Assembly: GCA_030674155.1 (NCBI GenBank)
Contig: CM060326.1
Location: forward strand, 17,702,883 to 17,712,882
DNA length: 10,000 bases
Reading direction: 5' to 3'
DNA from: Stramonita haemastoma
Lineage: Eukaryota; Mollusca; Gastropoda; Neogastropoda; Muricidae
Shown here one piece after another: positions 1 to 6,912 of this stretch. The notes under the pieces were generated by a model. The model saw only the letters and a list, made by a program, of their open reading frames with translations, did no database searches and was not told where the DNA came from. The translations under genes and the position numbers were made by a program. Each line of letters starts with the position of its first letter. The stretch's first letter is position 1.

Positions 1-455
1 AAAAAAGAAAAAAGAAAAGAAAAGAATGGTATCTTAAGACTTGACTAAAACTATAAAAAAAATAATAATAATAAAAAGCATGGTATCTTAAGACTTGTCT
101 AAAACTACAGTAGAAGGTGTGCGACATGTTGTTTTTGAAGATCTAGTGAAAGAAGTTTTTGATGACAACATTTTATTCTTGGCTGGGACTTTGCCTTACC
201 AAACTTAATGATTGCATGAAAATTTGCTTTATCGCATTTAATCGGGCAAAGATGTTTGCCTTTTTTTCACATTCAATATGAATTACTTTAAGACAGACAT
301 GCTATGTTCTGGTTATTTACTGTAATATCCTTAAAGTAATTGTGAAGACTTATAATTGTGCACTTTTGAAAGTTTGTCGGTCTTAATATAACGTTTTCAG
401 GTGCTAAGGAAAAATCTATACATGATGCAAATAAAAGAATTCACTTTTTAAATGT
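1..455. other. A-rich non-coding stretch, no gene seen
   Basis: No convincing coding frame, RNA gene or promoter is visible. The first 80 bases are A-rich (AAAAG and AAT runs) and hold two copies of a 28-base word, annotated separately. The remainder is AT-rich single-copy-looking sequence that I do not recognise. Confidence 0.6.
26..107. repeat. 28-bp direct repeat around an A-rich spacer
   Basis: Bases 26-53 and 80-107 both begin ATGGTATCTTAAGACTTG and differ at one position (A versus T after GACTTG). The 26-base spacer is A/T-rich with an (AAT)n run and A tracts. The arrangement could be a tandem duplication, or long target-site duplications around the A-rich remnant of a retroposed tail. 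The sequence alone does not decide which. Confidence 0.7.
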
Positions 456-1061
456 CCCCAACCCAACCCACCACACCACACTCCCAACCCACCACACTAT
501 ACCACACTACACCACACTACACCACACTACACCAAACCACACCACACCACACTACACCACACCACACCACACCACACCACACTACACGACACAACACTAC
601 ACGACACCACACTACACCACACCACAGTACACCACACTACACCACACTACACCACACCACAGTACACCACACTACACCACACTACACCACATCACACTAC
701 ACCACACTATATCACACAACACCAGACCACATCACACCACACCGCACCGCACCACACCACACTACACCACACCACACTAGACTACACCACACTACACCAC
801 ACCACACTACACCAATCTACACCACACCACACCCCAACCCAACACAACACACCACATCACACAACACCACACTACAACACACCACATCACACACCACACT
901 ACACCACACCACACTACACCACACCACATCACACAACACAACACCACACCACACCACACCACACCACACCACATCACACCACACCACCCCACATCACACC
1001 ACATCATAAAACCCCACACCACACCACACCACACCACACCGCACCACACTCCACCCCAACC
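456..1061. repeat. Pentanucleotide satellite, (ACCAC/ACTAC)n
   Basis: About 600 bases are built almost entirely from the 5-mers ACCAC and ACTAC, with scattered variants (ACAAC, ATCAC, ACGAC, CCCAAC). The plus strand is almost free of G, so the array has extreme strand asymmetry. The edges are poorer (CCCAACCCAACC at the left, CCACCCCAACC at the right). Open frames through it, such as Thr-His-Pro runs on the plus strand, are by-products of the repeat period and not genes. The complement is (GTGGT)n and repeats the word TGTGGT many times. Confidence 0.95.
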
Positions 1062-1458
1062 AAGCTTACCCCAACAGTACTTCACCCCAGTCCAAAATTT
1101 TCGACCAACAACTACTCTCAGAATAAGCATTTTTTGTTCTGTTTTTTTGTTTTAAAACATCGATGCCGATCAGACCAGTTCTCGTCGCTATTTATACAGT
1201 ATTGTTTATTGGGAGATACACTATAAAAACAAGTTGAATAGTTTGCCAGAGGCATGAAGACACAGAGACACAAACTTCTTTTTCAGAAGAGAAAGAAAAT
1301 ACCCGTTTAGATAAACAAAAAAAAAACAGCTCAAGCTTTTAAATCGATGTGCTGTTTGCTTGTCAGCCTGTTGTCATTGTTATGAGCAAATGGCTTCCTT
1401 CTCCACTGTACTGAAAGTACACGAGAGCTTATTCCATGGTCTTCGATATAAAAGAATA
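1062..1458. other. Gene-free AT-rich stretch, possible retroelement 3' end
   Basis: I find no supported gene. The right end, with an AATAAA at 1455-1460 immediately followed by a tandem tetranucleotide run, looks like the 3' terminus of a plus-strand LINE or SINE. No body of such an element can be recognised upstream, so this is only a suggestion. Confidence 0.35.
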
Positions 1459-1553
1459 AAATAAATGAATGAATTAATTAATTAATGAATGAATGAATAA
1501 ATAAATAAATAAATAAATAAATAGATAGATAAATAAATAAATAAATAAATAAA
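1459..1553. repeat. (AATA/AATG)n tetranucleotide microsatellite
   Basis: About 95 bases of AATG, AATT and mainly AATA units, with an ATAG-type patch near 1522-1530. It follows an AATAAA and may have begun as a retroelement tail. Confidence 0.9.
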
Positions 1554-1888
1554 CTACTTGTTTTATGTGAGTAATATCCACTTCAAAGACTTAAAACGAG
1601 ATGGTCAGTTTTAGGGGTTGGCCTGATTGCATTACCCTAACCCTCCCGAGGGGAACCAACAGATTCAGGGTCTGTACTTTTCAACCCACCCTCACTAGAC
1701 TAACCAGATTGTCAGAGGTCAGTCTGGTATCATCAGATCAGGGATCTGTGTCATGGTTTCTGTGTTTTCCTTGTAGATTAATTAGCCTTCCGGGACTGTT
1801 GTCATCGTCACAGCTCTTTCTGTCTAGCCTGTCTCAGTTCCAGAGCGCGCGTCTTTACCATGGCATAGGTCGAAGCAAACTCAGGAAA
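1554..1888. other. Gene-free stretch left of a SINE
   Basis: Mixed-composition sequence without a recognisable gene. An open frame on the plus strand runs from about 1601 to 2152, but it crosses the SINE and its (TTTA)n tail and has no protein-like character (Ser/Phe/Leu-rich, low complexity), so I do not call it. Confidence 0.55.
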
Positions 1889-1889
1889 G

Positions 1890-1934
1890 TTTATTTATTT
1901 ATTTGTTTATTTACTTATTTATTTATTTATTTTT
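1890..1934 (-). repeat. (AAAT)n tail of the SINE
   Basis: The plus strand shows TTTA units with single changes (GTTT, ACTT). On the minus strand this is an A-rich tetranucleotide tail at the expected 3' end of the SINE. Confidence 0.75.
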
Positions 1935-1979
1935 ACCATTTTATGTCACAGCAGTTTTCTCTGCGTGAAATTCCGGCCG

Positions 1980-1995
1980 CTCTCCCCGGGGAGAG
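1980..1995. repeat. 16-bp perfect palindrome CTCTCCCCGGGGAGAG
   Basis: The sequence is identical on both strands and lies in the 3' half of the SINE body, where it can form a GC-rich hairpin in the SINE transcript. It may be part of the region recognised by the partner LINE, which is inference only. Confidence 0.85.
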
Positions 1996-2172
1996 TGCGT
2001 TCCCACAAAAATTAATGCAGCGCCCACCCATTATTTTTTTTTCTTTATCCTGTCTGCAACTGTATTTTGTTTCCCTATCAGAGTGGTTTTTTTCTACAGA
2101 ATTTTGCCAGGGACAACCCTCTTGTTGCTGTGGGTTCTTTTACGTCCGCTAAGTAATGATGTGTAACACACG

Positions 2173-2203
<31 letters not shown>

Positions 2204-2262
2204 TAGCGCCCAGACCACCACTCATGGTCTAATGGGTGGGGAAAAAGTTTTGGGCCCAAACA

Positions 2263-2331
2263 GGTTTCGAATCACCACACACTCCGACTCGGAATTTTCG
2301 CTTTCTAGGCAGGTGCGTTACCTCTAGACCA
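2263..2331 (-). promoter_or_regulatory. Internal Pol III promoter (A and B boxes) of the SINE
   Basis: On the minus strand, box A TGGTCTAGAGG (2321-2331) fits the consensus TRGYNNANNNG, and box B GATTCGAAACC (2263-2273) fits GWTCRANNC apart from minor drift. The gap of 47 bases is longer than in most tRNAs, matching a long-variable-arm ancestor. These boxes would direct Pol III transcription toward lower coordinates. Confidence 0.75.
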
Positions 2332-2345
2332 CTGATCCAGTTTGG

Positions 2346-2759
2346 ACCATGGGTTTAGGAGATAAGCCATTTTTGAAGAGGTAATTGCCTGCACAAGCTT
2401 GTATTTTGAAGATCTTCATTTTAAACAGATAGGCTGAGTTGGGTATACTGACAGTGTGCCGTGTTATACCTACAGTCACTTAAGAATCTTGATTTGTTTT
2501 TTAGCATGAAGTCCTTTTTAAGGGTTGCTCGCAGCTATACAACAAATCCGATTTTCTTGGTGTAGCGTATTTCTTTAATCTTTTAGCAATGGGCGTCTTT
2601 TCGATTCCAACAAATTAATCAAGAGAGCAGATACCAAGAGCTTGGCATGGCGGGGGTAGAGGCTACCTGCATGATCTAGGAGTGAATCCAAGCATAGTAG
2701 CCTAAAGGTACAGGTAAATGTGTCCCCGTGACCTATACGGTCGTCGGGGAGTGAAATTT
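2346..2759. other. Gene-free stretch between two SINE relics
   Basis: There is no supported gene. A 71-codon minus-strand frame near 2575-2790 has no recognisable domain and overlaps what seems to be the far end of the second SINE, so it is left out. The part from about 2575 may still belong to that SINE, whose lower boundary is unclear. Confidence 0.45.
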
Positions 2760-2833
2760 CAGAGACCTCAACCTCTCCAGGGGCCAGCATGATTATTGAG
2801 GGTGGCGTCCATCTCCTCTCCCTCGCTGCTTTA

Positions 2834-2860
2834 CCCCCACCCCCACCCCACTACCACCCC
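2834..2860 (-). other. G-quadruplex motif on the minus strand
   Basis: The plus strand reads C5-A-C5-A-C4, then a 7-base spacer and C4. The minus strand therefore has four G tracts of at least four with loops of 1, 1 and 7 bases. This fits a stable G-quadruplex, and the C-rich strand fits an i-motif. Confidence 0.65.
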
Positions 2861-2975
2861 GACTCTAAAGAGCGCAGGTACCCATTTACAGCTGGGGGAA
2901 CTGGGGGAACTTTACTGAAGCCAAGGTAGGCAAACAGGTCACCCATCCACTTTTGGTAACCACGCTCAGTGCTGC

Positions 2976-3024
2976 TTAATTAAACCTTAGCTTGGGGAAA
3001 GAGAGTGTTCTGACCACTGAACTA
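2976..3024 (-). promoter_or_regulatory. Box A and degenerate box B of the second SINE
   Basis: Box A is TAGTTCAGTGG (3014-3024 on the minus strand), a textbook match. The candidate box B, GGTTTAATTAA (2976-2986), has TTTAA where TTCRA is expected, which should weaken TFIIIC binding. Confidence 0.5.
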
Positions 3025-3045
3025 TCCCGTTCCCATAGACACGAC

Positions 3046-3568
3046 AAACGGATCACAGTCCCCCTATGAATTAAACATGGGTGTGAAACAAAAGACCACC
3101 TCGTGGTAGTGTCGTCACGGGGTCGGTACTTCCCTGGCAGATTGAACGAATCGATCATTCATTTTGCTTCTGTTCCCCCGTGTGGTGTTTTCTAGGTCCA
3201 CCGCACATGGAAGAAACTGCCCACCTTTTTTGTCTCTCAAACCCTGAGGACTGAATGGGGGTGATAAGCTGAACACAATGTCAGTGACTGAAACGTAGGC
3301 TGAATAATTCATGTAGTAGGAGGCTCGGGCGTTCAGGCTTGTTTGTCAAATATAGCTGTGACTGTGTCAACGTGACTAATGCGAAGCTTTGGCTGTCTTA
3401 TATTATATAACTGTTCACTTGTTTGATGGAATAACTGATTGATGTTGCGGTTGTTATGAATGTGATTGTGGTAATGGTGGTTAATAATGGTGTGGGGTTG
3501 TTATTTCAGTTGCTTTATTTATTTATTTTTTAGTGCTTCAGAAATCTGTTCTATCAGCTAAAGTCTTT
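3046..3568. other. Gene-free stretch
   Basis: No coding region, RNA gene or named repeat is recognised. Short minus-strand frames between 2976 and 3312 carry no domain or family resemblance. The right half becomes T-rich with TGTT/TGGT words. Confidence 0.5.
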
Positions 3569-3570
3569 TT

Positions 3571-3596
3571 GGGGGGGTTGGGGATGGGGGGTGGGG
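3571..3596 (+). other. Strong G-quadruplex motif
   Basis: The order is G7-TT-G4-AT-G6-T-G4, that is, four tracts of at least four guanines with loops of 2, 2 and 1 bases. This is a near-ideal intramolecular quadruplex sequence in otherwise AT-rich DNA. Confidence 0.8.
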
Positions 3597-3781
3597 CTTG
3601 TGTTTCCCTTTCTTCTTTTTTTTGTTTTTGAGGAGTAGAAACGATGTTTTAATCATTCGTTAGCTATATTTGTTTGTTTTCTTTCATATAAAAAGCAAAA
3701 TTATTTTTATGTGTGCTATGGCCTAAAATAAAGGATGCTTTCTTTTTATTCTTTTGTCTTATAGCAATTTTACGAAATAGC
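3597..3781. other. T-rich low-complexity stretch
   Basis: Runs of T and TTTG words with no coding or RNA signal. Confidence 0.6.
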
Positions 3782-3831
3782 GATATTGCATTTAATGTGG
3801 ACGTCTGATATTGTATTTAATGTGGACGTCT
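3782..3831. repeat. Two tandem copies of a 25-bp unit
   Basis: Bases 3782-3806 and 3807-3831 both read GATATTGYATTTAATGTGG followed by ACGTCT, differing only at C versus T in position 8. The second copy runs directly into the (TCTG)n tract, so the duplication probably arose with the microsatellite by slippage or unequal exchange. Confidence 0.9.
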
Positions 3832-3876
3832 GTCTGTCTGTCTGTCTGTGTCTCTCTGTCTCTGTCTCTGTCTCTG

Positions 3877-3970
<94 letters not shown>
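3829..3970. repeat. Compound microsatellite (TCTG)n-(TCTCTG)n-(TC)n
   Basis: The tract starts with TCTG units, passes into about seven TCTCTG hexamers, and then becomes (TC)n with occasional lost bases (TTCTC, TCCTC). The plus strand is pure pyrimidine apart from the G of the TCTG units. Arg-Glu and Ser-Leu open frames here are repeat artefacts. Confidence 0.95.
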
Positions 3971-4072
3971 CTGTTATTTTCAAGTAGATACAAACACACA
4001 AGTACTCCTCCAGTATACATACTCGCTTGCGCGCAAGGGCACACTCACACATGTGCACGACCCGTCCTCATT

Positions 4073-4076
4073 TCTT

Positions 4077-4175
<99 letters not shown>

Positions 4176-4198
4176 GTCTGTCTGTCTGTCTGTCTGTC
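4073..4198. repeat. (TCTA)n followed by (TCTG)n
   Basis: About 25 uninterrupted TCTA units are followed by about six TCTG units. Degenerate TCTA/TCTC words continue to about 4265. The length and purity suggest a hypervariable locus. Confidence 0.95.
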
Positions 4199-4262
4199 TC
4201 TTTATCTATCTCTCTATCTCTCTGTTTATCTATCTATCTTTCTTATTTTCTATCTTTCAAGC

Positions 4263-4265
<3 letters not shown>

Positions 4266-4340
<75 letters not shown>

Positions 4341-4357
4341 ACACACACACACACACA
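4266..4357. repeat. (CA)n dinucleotide microsatellite
   Basis: About 37 CA units, one CC interruption at 4339-4340, then about 8 more CA units. This is alternating purine-pyrimidine DNA capable of Z-DNA. Confidence 0.95.
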
Positions 4358-4360
4358 TGG

Positions 4361-4516
<156 letters not shown>

Positions 4517-4597
4517 GTTTATTCATAAAGGCCATGGCCCCTTAGAAGGGGGAATACAAATAAAACAAGAAAATAATATGATGGACATATAATGGCA
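4517..4597 (-). other. LINE A 3' UTR with palindromes and AATAAA
   Basis: The roughly 80-base UTR follows the ORF2 stop. On the minus strand it shows a CCCCTTCTAAGGGG inverted repeat (4538-4551), overlapping GGCCATGGCC (4530-4539), and then AATAAA (4518-4523) right before the tail. A short stem-loop close to the 3' end is a known RT recognition feature in some LINE clades, and that role is inferred here. Confidence 0.65.
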
Positions 4598-6047
4598 TTA
4601 TGTAACATAGATACTTCTCCTTTTAAATGCTTTATACATATATATTGCCAGTTTTTTTACAATACACTCATTCGTGGAAGCTAATAACAAAACCAATCTG
4701 AATAAACATGGATCTCTATAGTACTTTTGTGGTATGAACTGCTCTCGTATATCTCTTAACCCTGGACAGGAAAGCACAAAAAGGATTTCATCTTCTACTG
4801 AGCATTTACAAATTGGGCATTGAAGATTTGTGGCAAGTGCCTTTCTATAGCGGTAATAATGTACATTGATATCCGAAATACCAAATCTAAATCGTGTCAT
4901 TATACGCTTCAAATAACTATCAATATTCATGGACATATACGTTGGCACACAATTTACTTGGCTGAACATTCTATAGTGATAGAATCTGTCACTACTCTGT
5001 ACATGACTCTCACAATTTTGCCAGCAACAATCAATCAACCTTTCACGAAACTGTCGAATAAAAGCACTAACATCTCCAACTCCTTGGTTGAACCACACGT
5101 AACCAAAACCCAATTCACATAATTTCATTCTGACATTTGAAGCCCAATTGATTTTGCCTCTATTATCTAGATCTAACAACATTTTATATGCTTTAGAGGG
5201 CAATCTTTCTGCATTCATCTGAGTTATTTTTATCCAATATTTTATGCATCTCACAATAGAGACCAGTGACATGGGGTACCTTGCTGTCTCCCTGTACACG
5301 AGGTCATTTGGCGTTTTGATTGACACTCTTTTTTAATGCAAATAAATGTATTTTCTCACAGTGTACAGAAGCAGGATACAGACCCCATATCTCAGCTCCA
5401 TATTGCAATACAGGTTGAATTTGAGCATCAAATAATTTTAGAAACAGAGAAAGAGATTCGTTATTCAACAAGGTTAATTTTCTCATTAAACACAACATTG
5501 CATTTTTTGCTCTACTTGTGAGGTCATTGCATGCAAATGTAAAGCTTAAACGAGTAGAAAAGTATATACCTAAATACTTATATACATTCACCACAGAAAT
5601 CACAGTTCCACCATATGTCCACCTTTCTCTCATTGCAAGATGTCCACCCTTTCTAAATACAATAATGTTACTTTTTGTTAGGTTAACTTTTAACTTCAAT
5701 GAAACAGCAGCCCTGTGTAAACTATTCAACTGATTCTGGAGACCAATTACAGTTTCTGACATTAACATTATATCATCAGCTAACAACAATATAAATATTT
5801 CAAGAACATCATTAGTAAATGTTGCACCATGTTTTCCTGACTTTATGACCTCTTTTGTCAATTCGTTAATAAATAAAGAAAAAAGAATAGGGCTGCAAAC
5901 ATCACCTTGTTTCACCCCACACGTACAATTAATATAATTTGATAACATACCACCTGAACGCACTCTTGCTTTCACACAATCATACATACTCACAACACAT
6001 CTGTACAGTTTTCCACGAATACCAGCTTTAAACAAAACTAACCAAGA
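4598..6047 (-). pseudogene. LINE A ORF2 fragment: reverse transcriptase C-terminal half, one frameshift
   Basis: Two overlapping minus-strand frames form one broken gene. The first (6047 to about 5330) holds RT motif B (GVKQGDVCSP), the catalytic motif C as LADD within FILLLADDIMLMSE, motif D (KSNIIVF) and motif E (YKYLGIYF). The second (about 5326 to 4598) continues with a homologous-looking connector (KTPNDLVYRETARYP) and a cysteine motif, CPIC followed by EDEILFVLSC. The break is one extra base in a T6 run on the plus strand (5329-5334): removing one T would make the frames continuous. The usual YADD/FADD is LADD, which still keeps both catalytic Asp residues. The cysteine motif has Leu (CTT, 4781-4783) where related proteins often have His. 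The fragment lacks motif A, the N-terminal RT and the endonuclease. Its ATG at 5326 and TTG at 6035 are not real starts. Confidence 0.88.
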
Positions 6048-6066
6048 GAGAGAGAGAGAGAGAGAG
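6045..6066. repeat. (AG)11 at the LINE A 5' junction
   Basis: The plus strand reads AG repeated 11 times and the minus strand (CT)n. It lies between the truncated 5' end of LINE A and the (GAACTC)4 tail of LINE B. With the GA tract at 4365-4473 it brackets LINE A in the same repeat, as expected if LINE A inserted into a GA/TC microsatellite. Confidence 0.9.
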
Positions 6067-6089
6067 AACTCGAACTCGAACTCGAACTC
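6066..6089 (-). repeat. (GAGTTC)4 tail of LINE B
   Basis: Four perfect GAACTC units on the plus strand (GAGTTC on the minus strand) follow AATAAAACATTC. They have the same placement as the (TTTCA)9 tail of LINE A, so they are read as a retroelement 3' tail. Confidence 0.8.
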
Positions 6090-6606
<517 letters not shown>

Positions 6607-6732
6607 GGGGGGTGCGATTTGTGACATTGTCCGCGCAAGACGTGTGTCACAAAGCTCCGTTGTTTTTGTCCACTCTGACGGACTGCGACATAGTCAAAGT
6701 CCAAGACTTCGGCAGCAGGCAGCGAAGGTACC
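6607..6732 (+). promoter_or_regulatory. LINE C 5' UTR with a 9-bp stem
   Basis: The region is richer in CpG than the surrounding DNA and should contain an internal Pol II promoter, as is usual for full-length LINEs, though no defined core element is recognised. TTTGTGACA (6618-6626) and TGTCACAAA (6645-6653) form a perfect 9-bp stem around an 18-base loop a few bases from the 5' end. Confidence 0.5.
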
Positions 6733-6912
6733 ATGCCGTCAGCGGGTCTCACCTTTCGTGCCACTTGTGGCACCTTCGTCTCTGTCTTCGTGACATTTAT
6801 GGCGAAACGGGCCGCTGAAAAGTTGGCAATGCGCATCGCCACATTGACACTGCGAACGCGAGCAGACGGTGTAACCCTGGGTTTGCTCCTCTCCTATTTG
6901 TACTGGGCAGTT
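6733..6912 (+). pseudogene. Probable ORF1 N-terminal leader, in another frame than ORF1
   Basis: An ATG at 6733 in a good context (ACC before it) opens a frame (6733-6975) whose first 60 codons end in a hydrophobic stretch, LGLLLSYLYWAV (6877-6912). Further in-frame ATGs lie at 6799 and 6829. This frame differs from the one encoding the 2A-like motif. Past 6912 its translation becomes a Cys-rich run, unlike a natural continuation. One base missing from the T3 run at 6911-6913 would explain the split: the hydrophobic leader would normally run straight into the 2A-like sequence. Hydrophobic, signal-like leaders before 2A are reported in 2A-bearing LINE ORF1s. The alternative is that this is 5' UTR and ORF1 starts at a non-AUG codon. 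Confidence 0.5.
6758..6773 (+). repeat. Inverted repeat GTGCCAC-TT-GTGGCAC
   Basis: Two 7-base arms separated by TT lie in the leader region of LINE C, just downstream of the ATG at 6733. In RNA the stem would be about 6 bp with a slightly larger loop. It may affect translation of the leader frame, but no role is established. Confidence 0.7.

Larger units (their letters stand above)
1889..2345 (-). mobile_element. tRNA-derived SINE (head at 2345, tail at 1889)
   Basis: Read on the minus strand, the element starts with a tRNA-like head holding a box A (TGGTCTAGAGG, 2321-2331) and a box B (GATTCGAAACC, 2263-2273). The spacing suits a tRNA with a long variable arm (Leu/Ser type). A central body follows, containing the word GATGAGACGATAAACCGAGG (around 2175-2200) and further down AAAAGAACCCACAGCAACAA. 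I associate this wording with a conserved core in abundant molluscan SINEs, but I cannot name the family with certainty. It ends in a 16-bp palindrome (1980-1995) and an (AAAT)n tail (1890-1934 on the plus strand). Length is about 450 bp. It has no coding capacity and would depend on a LINE for mobility. I did not find convincing target-site duplications. Confidence 0.8.
2760..3045 (-). mobile_element. Decayed tRNA-derived SINE (minus strand)
   Basis: On the minus strand a tRNA-like head begins near 3045 with GGGATAGTTCAGTGGTCAG. This contains an exact box A, TAGTTCAGTGG (3014-3024). A drifted box B, GGTTTAATTAA, follows at 2976-2986. Downstream comes a body with CCCAGCTGTAAATGGGTACC (around 2882-2901), a word I associate with molluscan SINE bodies. 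The box B has lost the invariant C of GTTC, so the copy is probably inactive. The lower boundary is uncertain and could extend to about 2575. No clear tail was found. Confidence 0.55.

Noticed and set aside
452..1130. Open frames of 185 codons (plus) and 107 codons (minus) across the pentamer array
   Set aside because: A 5-base repeat without stop words stays open by default. The products are Thr/His/Pro or Cys/Val/Trp low-complexity runs with no protein character.
1634..1652. Telomere-like ACCCTAACCCTCCC words
   Set aside because: There is only about one and a half units, with no array. This is expected by chance in mixed-composition DNA.
1601..2152. 183-codon plus-strand open frame
   Set aside because: It runs antisense through the SINE and its (TTTA)n tail and shows no domain. 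The SINE explains the sequence better.
2260..2345. Functional tRNA gene
   Set aside because: A and B boxes are present, but no cloverleaf acceptor stem can be drawn, and the sequence continues into a SINE body with an A-rich tail.
2575..3312. Three short minus-strand open frames of 60-71 codons
   Set aside because: There is no recognisable motif, they overlap each other or the second SINE, and their lengths are within what chance gives.
4073..4200. CRISPR-like regular spacing
   Set aside because: These are contiguous tetranucleotide microsatellites without unique spacers, in a eukaryotic context.
4820..5733. Plus-strand open frames of 61-100 codons opposite LINE A
   Set aside because: These are antisense shadows of the reverse transcriptase, whose RT motifs are clear on the minus strand.
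6607..6700. HDV-like self-cleaving ribozyme at the LINE C 5' end
   Set aside because: I looked for the nested pseudoknot starting with the G6 run and found no matching C-rich P1 partner. Only simple inverted repeats are visible.
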